A DNA stretch of 64,000 bases, from positions 1,411,001 through 1,475,000 of the forward strand of contig CANXME010001258.1 in NCBI GenBank assembly GCA_948144175.1, read 5' to 3'. This stretch comes from Closterium sp. NIES-65. Taxonomy: Eukaryota > Streptophyta > Zygnematophyceae > Desmidiales > Closteriaceae. This document shows positions 20,191 to 31,300 of this stretch, piece after piece (within the stretch, counting starts at the first letter, position 1; each line of letters starts with the position of its first letter). The position numbers were made by a program, and so were the translations under genes. The notes under the pieces were generated by a model that saw only the letters and a program-made list of their open reading frames with translations, was not told where the DNA came from and did not search any database.

Positions 20191-23121
20191 CTACCTGTCC
20201 TGAAGGACGTCCGTGCTAAGAGCACACTCACCCCCGACGGACGGAGGACAGACAGACTCAGACTTAGCAACAAGACTAGCAGCATAGTCTAGACGACAGC
20301 GAGCAGCTAAGTCGACAAGCTCAACGACCAAGGCAGACGCAGCAGTGGACTCAAAGGAAGGGTCATTGACAACAGTAGCCAGGAGATGCGTGATAGTAGG
20401 ACTGGCAGCACGAAGAGAGTCAAACTCCGGGTCAGCAAGGACAGGAAGAGAGGACTCTAGATGAGACGGCAACGGGACACGCAGAGGAGCAATGGAAGGA
20501 CGCAGTGCCATCTGGTGTGTGCCCGGGAACGCAGGAAGACGCGGACGCGGAGCACCACAACTAGTGCGAGCAGCACGAACAGGCGACGCAGGACGAGACG
20601 CAGGCTCACGACGCTCAGCAAGACCTCCAGTAGGACCAGTGTAGGGAGAAGGAGCAGGCAGGGGGGAGGCGGGCTGTAACTGTGACCGCGACTGGACAGG
20701 CTGTGGACACTCGAAGGGAGGAGCAGAACCAGTAGAGGGCAGGAGACCAAGAACCTACTCAAGGAGTGGAACGTAGTACGGCCGCGGCCGCGCAGCGCCT
20801 TCAGAACCAGCGCCAGCAGCACCTCCAACTCCAACAGCGCCAACTCCAGCACCCTCAGAAGCACCAGCGCCAGCAGCATCTCCACCGCCAACACCCCCTG
20901 TAGCTCCAGCTCCAGCAGCTCCAGCAGCACCAACCCCAGCAGGACAGCCAGCTCTAGTACCGCTAGCAGCTCCAGCGGTACCTCCAGTAGGACCAACTCC
21001 AGCAGCCCCAGCACCCCTAGTCCCAGCAGCTCCAGTACCGCCAGTACGAGCACCTCCAGGACCAGTGGCTCTAGTAACTCCAGTGCCGACCCCAAGGTTA
21101 GCAGCAATAGTAGCACCTCCAGCTCCAGCAGCACGGCTCCAGCGCGGGACAAACCACTCACGCAGCTCCCGTGGAGAGGGTAGCTCCCGCCTCGACGAAG
21201 CACCCGAAGGGCCTCCAAACCCAGCACCCCCAGGCTCCGCACCCCCATGCTCAGCACCCCCAGGCTCAGCACCCCAATGCTCCGCACCCCCAGGCTCCGC
21301 ACCCCCAGGCTCCGCACCCCCAGACTCAGCACCCCTAGGCTCAGCACCCCCAGGCTCAGCACCCCTAGCAGCACGAGATTCAACAACTACCTCGACAGGC
21401 TCGATTGCGTCTACCTGGGACACACCTGACGAGGCAGGACCCTGAGGGGGGAGAGGGTCTACCGGGGGGGGACCTGGCACAAGGAAGAGCGGCGGCGGGG
21501 GGAGGGGCGTAGTGCGGTAGGGGAAGAGACGGTAGTAAGGCACCGACTCGTCAAAGGTGACGTCCTGGGAGGACAGAACACAGTGCGAGGTGGGGTGGCA
21601 AAAACTGCCAACCAGGCGCGTCAGGGGGGAAGCCAAGGAAGACGCAGGGAACAGCACGGGGGGACAGCTTGTCCGCAGACAAGTCGCGGTCAAACGCCCA
21701 AGATCCCCAGACACAAAACGCAGACGCATCGCCAACCTTCCCCGTCCACCGCAAGGTGGGGGAGGTCTCTGGCAAGGAGACCCGGGGCTGAAGGTTGATC
21801 TGATGCGCTGCGTACTGAACCGCAAACGGCCACAGAAAATGGGGAGCAGCCGCATGGATCATGGACGTACGAGCGACGTCCATGACCATGCCGATGCGGC
21901 GCTCAGCAATCCCATTTTGCTGTGGAGAGGCCGGAAGCGTGAAGGTCTGGCGGATGCCTTGTGCACGACAGAAGGCTCCCAGAAGGGCAGAGGAAACTAC
22001 CCGCCTCTGTCAAAGTGCAGACGCAGAACAGGAAAGTCCGAGCCGAAACTCTCTCTGAGCAAGAGACGAGCTGCGCGGATCTAGTCGATCAACACCTCAG
22101 TGACTTCACCCTTGCTGCGCAAGGGGAACACCGTGGTGTAACGCGAGTAGTCGTCAACCACCAACAGGAAGTAACGCTCGTGACCCTGGCCACGGACGCG
22201 GGCTGGGCCCCACACGTCCATGTGAAGAGTCTGAAGCGGAGCCTCTATCGGAGGAAACTCGGAGGAGTGAGGGGCGGCGCGCTGCCGCCCCTCAACGCAG
22301 GGAACGTAGGTAGGGGCAGGCCCCGGAGGGAGGGGAGGGAGGGATCGGGGGAGACCAGAGACAAGGACACGGGAGGCCATGCCTCAGAGACGAGGCAGGG
22401 AGGGGTGACCAAGGCGGTGGTGCCAAAGGAGAGTCTGGTGGGACAGGAGACGACACGAGCAGGGAGCAGACTCAGGACCAGACCTGGACGCTGCAGCAAA
22501 CACCTGACCCGACGCAGCTACCTGACCAGACTCAGCAACCGGAGGAGACTCAGTAGTCAGTCTGTACAGGCTCGACCCCGGCTTACGGGTAAACGTGGCC
22601 AAGTGTCGGCCCGTCCGAGCACACGTACAGTGGGTCACCTGCTGACTCGCAGGAGTGAACTGGTCAACCCCCCCATCCTGTAGATCAGCACCACTCACCA
22701 AGTTCGTGGAGAACGAGGGGAGGTAGAGACCTGACAGGGTGCCAGAGGGGGCTGCCGGACACGGCAAGACAGTGGAGAAGTGGGCAAGGACAGGACCACC
22801 AGAGGGGTCCTCCAGGGAGACCGCAACCGGCCGACTAAGCGGCGTAAGCGTGGTGCGGTCTCGAAAGAAGGAGCGGGAAGCACCCAAGTCAAGAGTGAAG
22901 GTGTGTAAGGCCTGAGCCGACGTGGTAGTAGTCGCAGCGCGGCCACCCCTATAACCCCAACTAGCGTACCACTCTTGAAGCTGTTGGGGGGTGAGGGACT
23001 CACGCGGATGACGCTGGAGCTGCATGCAGCCACGCCAGGAGCAGCAGTAGGAGTAGAAAGAGCAGTAGCAGCAAGAGCACAGTAACAGCAGTACGGGCAG
23101 GGCAGTGCTCACCAGTGGCAA
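20191..23121 (-). pseudogene. Element E protease, integrase and linker, broken
   Basis: Minus-strand pieces are: RESLTPQQLQEWYASWGY joined directly to the protease segment FTLDLGASRSFFRD (22384-23121), in which DSGAS has become DLGAS; an integrase zinc and core segment (22499-22081, LHMDVWGP); a late integrase piece (21889-21551); and the GGAEPGGAE linker (21855-20755). Stops separate them. The zinc-finger segment present in B, C and J is deleted here. Confidence 0.8.
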
Positions 23122-23179
23122 GAAGGGCAGGCGTACGACGGCGGCAACGGCGAGGCCGCTACCACTATAGGGCGAGGGC

Positions 23180-24060
23180 TCCGCGGCAGCTGCAGGGGCG
23201 GCTGCTCCAGGGGCGGCAGTTGTAGGGGCGGCTGCTCCAGGGGCGGCTGCTCCAGGGGCGGCTGCTGAAGGGGCGGCTGCTCTAGGGGCGGCTGCTGCAG
23301 GGGCGGCTGCTCCAGGGGCGGCTGCTCCAGGGGCGGCTGCTGCAGGGGCGGCTGCTCCATGGGCGGCTGCTTCTGGGGTGGCTGCTCCAGGGGCGGCTGC
23401 TGCAGTGGCGGTTGCTCTAGGGGCGGCTGCTGCAGGGGCAGCTTATCCAGGGGAGGCTGCTGCAGGGGTGGCTGCTCTAGGGGCGGCTGCTACAGGGGCG
23501 GCTGCTCCAGGGGCGGCTGCTGCAGGGGCGGCTGCTCCAGGGGCGGCTACTGCAGAGGTGGCTGCTCCACGGGCGGCTGTTGCAGTGGCGGCTGCTCCTG
23601 GGGTGGCTACTTCAGGGGCGGCTGCTCCAGGGGCGGCGGCTGCAGGGGAGGCTGCTCCAGGGGCGGCTGCTGCAGTGGCGGCTGCTCTAGGGGCGGCTGC
23701 TGCAGGGGCGGCTGCTCCAGGGGCGGCTGCTGCAGTGGCGGCTGCTCCAGGGGCGGCTGCTGCAGTGGCGGCTGCTCCAGGGGCGGCTGCTGCAGTGGCG
23801 GCTACTCCAGGGGCGGCTGCTACAGGGGCGGTTGCTCCAAGGGCGGCTGCTGCAGGTGTGGCTGCTCCAGAGGCGGATGCTGCAGTGGCGGCTGCTCCAG
23901 GGGCGGCTGCTTCAGGGGTGGCTTCTCCAGGGGCGGCTGCTTCAGGGGCGGCTGCTCCAGGGGCGGCTGCTGCAGGGGAGGCTGCTCCAGGGGCGGCTGC
24001 TGCAGTGGCGGCTGCTCCAGGGGCGGCTGCTGCAGTGGCGGCTGCTCCAGGGCGCGGGTT
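23180..24060 (-). repeat. Element E: about 59 copies of a 15-bp GCT-rich repeat in the place of gag
   Basis: A long array of a 15-bp unit (GGGGCGGCTGCTGCA and GGGGCGGCTGCTCCA alternating). Because 15 is a multiple of three, all six frames stay open for hundreds of codons, which explains the many repetitive open frames over it. It lies where other copies carry the first part of gag. Confidence 0.85.
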
Positions 24061-24806
24061 GGGGCAGGGCGCCGCGGCGGGCAGCGGTGACGCCACGCGG
24101 GTTCCGCAGGGGCGTCGCGACGCACAGGAGTCGCACCTCGCGAGTCCCGCAGGGGCGACGCGACGAGGCGGGGGCGACGCGGCGGGGCCGCGACTGGCGA
24201 CGGGCCGGGGCCGCGACTGGCGACGAGGCGAGGCCGCGACTGGCGACGGGGCGGGGCCGCGACTGGCGATAGGGCGGGGCCGCTACGAGCAGCGGGGCGG
24301 GGCCGCGAAGGGGCCGCGAAGGGAACCGCGAGGGGCCCGCGAGGGGGCCGTGAAGGGGCCGCCAAGGGGCCGTGAAGGGGCCGTGAAGGGGCCGCGAAGG
24401 GGCCGTGAAGGGGCCACGAAGGTGCCGCGAAGGGGCCGCGAAGGGGCCGCGAAGGGGTCGTGAAGGGGCCGCGAAGGGGCCCCGAAGGGGCCGTGAAGGG
24501 GCCACGAAGGTGCCGCGACGGGGCCGTGAAGGGGCCGCGAAGGGGCCGCGAAGGGAGGCCGCGAAGGGGCCACGAGGGGCCTGAAGGGGCCGCGAAGGGC
24601 CGTGAGAGGGGCCGTGAGAGGGCGTGAGAGGGGCCGCTACAGGGCCGTAGTGGAGCGCGACGGGCCACTAAGGGCAGGGGACGTGACGGGAGAGTAGGCA
24701 CACGGGCGCGACTCGGGCAGGGGGGAAGCGCGCTCCAGGCAGGAAAAAAAATTGATATTCGGTGGGCCTTAGGAAACGTTCCCACTAGGGAACCTGCTCT
24801 ATACCA
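24061..24806 (-). repeat. Element E GC-rich leader and primer-binding site
   Basis: About 24290-24650 is made of 12-bp-like units of the GGGGCCGCGAAG type. The primer-binding site, minus strand TGGTATAGAGCAGG, lies at 24793-24806 next to the LTR. A minus-strand frame (24860-23820) runs through the leader as Pro-Leu-Arg-Gly-Pro-Phe repeats. Confidence 0.7.
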
Positions 24807-24933
24807 TGTGAAAGAACGAGGAATGAATGAACTAGCAAGCAGGTGGGTACAAGTAGGCAAAGCGTAAAAGTGTTGTACCCCATATTGTCTACCCCACTAC
24901 AGCCTACACAGACTATAGCATTTGAGTTTGACA
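24807..24933 (-). repeat. 5' LTR of element E
   Basis: 127 bp with the same termini as the 3' copy. Gypsy D sequence follows at 24934. Confidence 0.8.
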
Positions 24934-27019
24934 AGAAGTTAGACACCGTGAAAGCCTGGCACCCCCCGACGAATATTACGGAACTGCAGGGTTTTTTAGG
25001 GTTCGTAAACTACGTGCGTCGGTTCGTCCCTGACATGGCACGGTTCACAGCACCGCTGACGGACTTATTACGAAAGGGGGTCGCTTTTACGTGGGGGGAG
25101 AAAGAGCACACTGCCTTCTCTGCCCTGAAAAATGTTCTTTGTTCACCGCCCGTCCTGCGCATCGCCGACCCACACCGCCCATTCGAAGTGGTTACTGACG
25201 CAAGCGACATCACCATCGGAGCCATACTGCTACAGGACTTTGGCAACGGCCTACAGCCCATCGCATACGAGTCACGAAAACTTCATCCGCCCGAGAAAAA
25301 TTACCCGATACACGGCCGCGAAATGTTTGCGATCGTGCACGCGTTCAAAGTGTGGCGCTGTTACTTGACCGGCGCAGACGTGACAGTACGGACAGACCAT
25401 AAATCACTACAGTACCTCCGCGCATAGCCACACCTCAACCCACGACAAATTTGTTGGCCCGACTTCCTCGAGTCAAATTTTCACTACACGGTCACCTACA
25501 AAAAAGGAGTCTCGAACATCGCCGACGCATTGACCCGCCCCACTGCCTAGATCCATGCAATACTACTCGCCCAGACCAATCCCCTACTTACAGGCCTATT
25601 TACCCACGGGTACCAAACGGATCCATTCTTTAGAGGAGGAAATTCGCAGCAGTTCGCAGTAGCAAGGGGAGTCTATTACGTAAAAACCGGGACCGACCGC
25701 ATCTGGGTGCCTGGGTATACACTGCTACGGGAATTACTGTCACAGGAGGCACACGACGGAGTTTCCTCGGGACATTTTGGGGTAGAGAAAACACGGCAGC
25801 AGCTGCAGCAGTATTATTACTGGCCCGAAATGTTGACCGACGTACAGCGACACGTGGCATCGTGTCCCATTTGTCAGCTCATGAACTCATCACGGCAGCG
25901 GCCGGCAGGACAGTTGCAGCCGATTCCACCCCCAGAATGTGCTTGGCAGCAGGTGACGATGGACTTCGTCACGGGGTTACCGGCCGGAGCGAGTGGGAAC
26001 GACGCGATCCTGGTCGTCGTCAATCGACTGACAAAAATGGCACATTTTGCAGCCTGCAAAAATCAATCACAGCCGAAGAAACAGCACGCCTCTTCATCTC
26101 CACCGTCGTCTGATTGCACGGGATACCAGCAGCAATAATCAGCGACCGCGACACGAAATTCACCAGCAACTTCTGGCGGAACCTATGGCAGCAGATTGGC
26201 ACGCGACTACAGTTCAGCTCCTCGTACCACCCCGAAACCGACGGACAGACAGAACGGACAAATCAGACCATGGAACAACTCATCCGAGCCACGTGCGACG
26301 ACCCAACCACATGGGAGCAGCAACTGCCACTCATCGAATTCGCATACAACAATTCACCGTCCGCCACGACCCAACAGTCACCAATTTACCTGTACTACGG
26401 ACAAGACCCAACAGTACCCATGACCCCGAATCCCGACAACCCAGTGCCACGAGCACAACAGTTCGCCGAAATATTACAAGCAGTACGGACCCGGGCAGCA
26501 GACGCAATAAAAAAATCCAACATCATCGCTAAACGTAATGCCGACCGCCATCGCAGACCTGTCACTTACCAGCCCGACGATCTGGTTTTACTTGACACCC
26601 AAAACCTCCGCCTGCCCATCACCCCAAAACTCCGTCCCCGATACTGTGGACCATTTCGCATCAGCCACATGCTCACACCCGTCACCGCCCACCTCCTCCT
26701 CCCCGCTGACTGGTACGTCAGCCCCTCGTTCCACGTCAGCCTGCTTCGCCCCTACGTCCCGTCCACACGCCAACTCCCACGAAATCGCCCAACCAGCATG
26801 ACACGACCGCCGACTGAACCAATCATCACCCCGGAGAAGATTCTGAGTCACAGAGTTCGCGACCCTCGAGGAGCCCGAAGGATCGAGTTCCTGCTCCGCA
26901 GGAAAGACCGTACACCCACCGAAGACAACTGGGTTCCCTTGGACAGAATCGAAAACCACCCCGTCCTCACCGAGTATCTGCGCAACCGAAACTTCAGGGA
27001 TGTACATGCACTTTCGTAA
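24934..27019 (+). pseudogene. Gypsy element D: end of RT, RNase H, integrase and chromodomain-like tail
   Basis: After element E the frame reads TELQGFLGFVNYVRRFVP, the RNase H segment FEVVTDASDITIGAILLQ and VRTDHKSLQYLRA, then a stop at 25425. A later frame has the integrase zinc domain (HFGVEKTRQQL, then CPICQLMNSS), the core residues TMDFVTGLP and IISDRDTKF, and [14 protein letters not shown] with its glutamate. It is broken near 26070. The C-terminus ([20 protein letters not shown], then WVPLDRIEN) resembles the chromodomain of chromoviruses. The element is inactive. Confidence 0.85.
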
Positions 27020-27054
27020 CGGAGGACCTCCTTAGGGGGGGGGGGGGGGGGTAG

Positions 27055-27424
27055 TGTAAGGAAAATCCCTTTTCCTTACTTCGCGTCCCCGCTCAGCGCG
27101 TACACCACTGTAGCACCACAGTCAGCACCGTTACCACCCGCAACTCTCGCATCGACAATCCTCCCACCACCTTCGCACGTCGCACCCCGACCTCACGGCT
27201 CGGCGGGTAACCCGCGCTTCGGGCCTCCGCTTCGACACTTTTCCCAACCTCAGTCCCAGGCCCGTCATGCGACAACCACAGTCCATTACAATTACCACTG
27301 TAGATTCGCTATATATTCTTCGCTCATGCCTTCGCTCATTGTACTCTTGCTTCGATAGTGCAATTTTCGCTCGCTCACTCAATTGCACTCGTAACACGGG
27401 TCAAAGAATGGTACGTATTATCAC
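27055..27424 (+). repeat. Probable 3' LTR of gypsy element D (right end uncertain)
   Basis: A run of 17 G (27035-27051) precedes TGTAAGGAAAATCCC and would be the polypurine tract. A TATATA at 27310-27315 fits an LTR promoter. The right end near CACA at 27424 is a guess, because the 5' LTR is not in the window for comparison. Confidence 0.5.
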
Positions 27425-28396
27425 AAAACCCCTACCCAACCATTTTTTAGAATATAGAACGCTCTGGATTTGATTTAAACCGTTTTAAACCGCATTTGGA
27501 CTTTAGAGTCATGATGAAGTCTGCTCCATGCACCTTTAGGGTGTGGAACAATCGCGTTCGCAGAAAGGCTGGGAGAGCTCATGCTTTTCGTTAGGTGTGC
27601 AATTTCGAGCTGTAACACGAAAGTTTGGCGAAAATATTTTCGCCAGCATTCTGCCGAACTTCGCTGCAATTTTTCATCGCCATCAGACTCTTCGCCGACC
27701 CTACCATGTTCCTAGATCGTGGGCAATGGCTGATTCTGTGGAATTGGTTCAGGTTCTTGCCTAGCTCACAAGCACCTGATTGACTCGCGATGGAGTGGCC
27801 GTGAATGGCGATTTGCATAGTAGGCATCACGACGCGCGAATAACACCCGAATGGCCTTCTCGACTTTCCCAGTGACCCCACATTTGTAGTTTGTGGTCTC
27901 GTCTCGCTTTGCTCTTCGCTCTCAGTCCTTCGATACTCAAGCAATAATTAACCAGCCACACCACCTCACGTAGACCGAGCCTTTGGATTCCCGATTTGAT
28001 TTTTGAGTCGACTCAAAAATCAATTCCCGGTCCCCGTTCATAATTTTACACAATTGAGGTTGTCCACTGTTTTGCTTCCAGCGGGTATTCACCAACCTGT
28101 CGTTCCTCCTCCATTTCGCCGTTCTTAATTTGAGCACTCTGTACGCGTTAGAAACTCCCTCGTTATCCTCGCCGTGGTCGGACCACCGGCTTTCTCAACG
28201 GCTATCCTCGTAACTCTCAGATTAGGGAGGAAAAAGGAGGCACGAGGTTGGAGGCAGGAGCCACGAGGGTCGTTTACCGAAGCGCCGTCCGGGATTCGCG
28301 GTTTAAGACTCTGTCAGGCACCGCCTACCGCGGTCGGCGGTCCACGTGTCGTCGCCCAGTTGTCACTGTCCACGTGTCCTTTTCCGCTGCTGGGCG
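27425..28396. other. Intergenic stretch upstream of the NIPA9-like gene
   Basis: No gene is recognised. It should hold the promoter and 5' UTR of the gene starting at 28397. The only standout is a 28-bp perfect palindrome at 27996-28023. Confidence 0.5.
27996..28023. repeat. 28-bp perfect palindrome, TGAGTCGACTCA core
   Basis: Each arm is TTGATTTTTGAGTC followed by its exact complement. The core TGAGTCGACTCA recurs at 30755 and, with TTTT/AAAA arms, at 60233, 60276, 60320 and 61667. It contains two TGAGTC half-sites of the kind bound by bZIP proteins; any binding here is inference. Confidence 0.8.
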
Positions 28397-31300
28397 ATGT
28401 GGTTGGCGGTGATTGCGGCGGTGGCAGCGTCGAGCGGCAACAACATTGGCAAGGTGCTGCAGAAGCAGGCCACGAGGAGCCTCCCGCGTCTCACGCTCGA
28501 ATCCAAGGTGCCGCCACGCTGCCACGCTGCCACGCTGTCACGATGCTCGCTGCTTGCTCCTGCCACTCCACTCTCTCATCCCGCCCTCCCCTTGCCTCCG
28601 CCTACTATCCTTCTCCGCATGCCCCCTGCTGCACGCCTGCCTGTTGCGGGCCTTTTTTAAAATTCCCAGCAAACTCCCGTCTCGCCATTCACATCCCGGT
28701 GCGCTCTTCCCACTCTTGCGCTCCTCCTCCCCCTCTCTCTCACACTCGCCCCCGATTTCCAGCCATACGTGGCCTTTCCACACGAACAATGGAATCTGTA
28801 TTTCATGTGCTGTGCGTTCTCTTTATAACATCACTTCCATTCAACCAGATCCCCCTCCTCTTTCTTCCCCCGCTTCCCTTTCCCCCTCCCCTTTCCCCCT
28901 CCCCTTTCCCCCTCGCCGTTTCCCCCTCCCGTTTCTCCTCCCCCCACCCTACCCCCACCTCCCCCCTCGCCAGGTGCTATGGACGTACCTGCGCAGCCCC
29001 CTGTGGGTGGCGGGGCTGGTCATTGGCTGTTGCGTCGACTCTAACGTCCCCCCCAACTTTCCCCTTCCTCCGCCCCCACCTCCCCCCCACGGCAGGTGCT
29101 ATGGACGTACCTGCGCAGCCCCCTGTGGGTGGCGGGGCTGGTCATCGACGTGGGCGGTGGGTTGCTCATGCTTCAGGCCGTTGCTTCCGCTCCTGTGAGG
29201 ATAGGGGGGCGAAGGGGGGAAGGGGGTGGAGTGAGGGAGACGGAAGAAAGGGGCGCGGGGGGAGAGAGGGGAGAAGGGGGAGAGGAGGGAGGAGGAGAGG
29301 GGGGAGGGGGGAGGGGAAAGGGGGGAATGGAGAGGGGAGAGGGGGGAGGGGAGAGGGGAGATGAGAGCTGGGAGTGGGGGGCGGGGGAAGGCAGGGAGAG
29401 GGGGTAAAGGACAAAGAAGGTGGATCATGGATGGGAGAAGGAGGGTGGAAGGGTGGAGAGTGGAGGGTTAACTGGGCATGTTGATGCATGGAGGACAGAC
29501 TGAGCGAGAGGAGTCTAGGGGTTAAGAGCGGTTGGCTGTGGTGTGCTTCACTCGTCATGCCCGCTTCATTGCCTCACATCAGCACCTGTTCCTCCCCTTT
29601 CCTCCCTGGCTTCACCCCCCCCCTTTCCTCCCCAACCCTCATTCCTTCATCAGAACCGTTGCACTTGTCCTGCTCTTCGTCCTCCCATCTACTCTCCTGC
29701 ACTCCCCCCTTCCCTCCCTCTCTCACCCCTTTCCACCGCCAATGCCCATGCACTCTTCTCAGCAACCCACCTCTCCCCCCATCTAACCCCCTATCTCTCC
29801 CCAATCCCCGCCCAACACCCCCCCTCTTCCCCCCATCGCAGGTATCCATAGTGCAGCCGGTGTCAACGTCAGGGTTGGCCCTCATGGCGCTCTTCTCACA
29901 CCTCTACCTGCACAAGCCCATGCGCTCCTCCCAACTATCAACCTCCCTCCCCCACCTCCCTTCCATCCAACCCACCATCTCCCCCCATTCCCCTTCCCCC
30001 GTCTTCTCCCATCCCATGCCCCCTCGTCTCTTCCCCAACCCCGTCTCTCCCCATGCGCATTGAACCCCCGTTAAACACCCCCCCTCTTCCCCCCATCGCA
30101 GGTATCCATAGTGCAGCCGGTGTCAACGTCAGGGCTGGCCCTCATGGCGCTCTTCTCACACCTCTACCTGCACGAGCCCATGCGCCTGGCTGACTGGACT
30201 GGCATCCTGCTCTGCATCCTCGGCACTGTCGGTGAGCAACGAGGGGAAGCGGCCGGGGGCGGGGGGTGTGGTGGGGTTGAAGGGGAAGGCAGAGAGGAAA
30301 GTTCCCGTGGAGTGAGGCACCGAAACAGGAAACAGCAACCCCTTTGGAGCCCATGCGCCTCGTCTCGCCGAGTGTGCCGGCAGCATCCTGCTCTGCATCC
30401 TAAGCACCGTCGGTGAGGGCGTGTGCCTGGGGCATGGATGATGCGGGATGGGGAGCTGGTGATGCGGGATTGGCGGCTGGTGATGCGGGATTGGCGGCTG
30501 GTGATGCGGGATTGGCGGCTGGTGACGCGAGATTGGCGCCTGGGTGGGGTTAGGTTAGGGGGAAGCCAGAGCAAAAGGAGTCCCACTCCCACAAAGTGAG
30601 TGAGTGAGGCGTGAGACACAAGGCATGCAAACAACAGCAGCCTGTGCGCCCACACGTCCCATGTGCTTGTCACATTCATTCACACCAGCGGTGGGTGTCT
30701 CATCTGAGCACCCCTTGCCGTCCGCCCTGCCTCCCCAGATCTCCCTGCAATTTCTGAGTCGACTCATATTTGCACTCCTACCCTGCAACCCCCCCTTCCC
30801 TCCCCCTCCCTCACTCCCACCCCCCCTCCCCTCACATTCACCCCAGCGGTGGGAGTGTCATCGGAAAACCCTTTGCCATCCGCCCCGCCTCCCCAGCTCT
30901 CCCTGCGGCACCTCATGGCGTTTGTCTTCTGGGTCGTGCTGCTCCTGGTGAGAGGGGGGCATGTGAGAGGGGGGCATGTGAGAGGGGGGCATGTGAGAGG
31001 GGGGCATGTGAGAGGGGGGCACGGTGAGAGGGGGCATGTGAGAGGGGGGCACGGTGAGAGGGGGGCATGGTGAGAGGGGGGCATGTGATTGGGGGGCATG
31101 TGAGAGGGGGGCATGTGAGAGGGGGGCATGTGAGAGGGGGGCACGGTGAGAGGGGGGCATGTGAGAGGGGGGCATGGTGAGAGGGGGGCACGGTGAGAGG
31201 GGGGCACGGTGAGAGGGGGGCACAGTGAGAGGGGGGCACAGTGAGAGGGGGGCACAGTGAGAGGGGGGCACAGTGAGAGGGGGGCACAGTGAGAGGGGGG

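Larger units (their letters stand above)
18198..24938 (-). mobile_element. Copia element E, complete but disabled, inserted in gypsy D reverse transcriptase
   Basis: The LTRs are 18203-18326 (3') and 24807-24933 (5') and are alike with a few substitutions. The flanks GGAAG and AGAAG look like a 5-bp target duplication with one change. The order on the minus strand is LTR, primer site (TGGTATAGAGCAGG), GC-rich leader, a long 15-bp repeat array, truncated gag/protease, integrase, and RT-RNase H. Gypsy D reads LEFLGHV before it and the KAWHPPTNITELQGFLGF segment after it, which proves the insertion. Confidence 0.85.

Noticed and set aside
23359..24463. Gly-Cys-Ser-rich or Ala-rich frames over the 15-bp array
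   Set aside because: The repeat length is a multiple of three and has no stops; this is leader/gag-replacement repeat of element E.
28174..29364. A 396-codon + strand frame across the start of the NIPA9-like gene
   Set aside because: It reads through the exon 1-2 region in a mixed frame and ends in GA-rich repeat; the spliced model explains the conserved peptides better.
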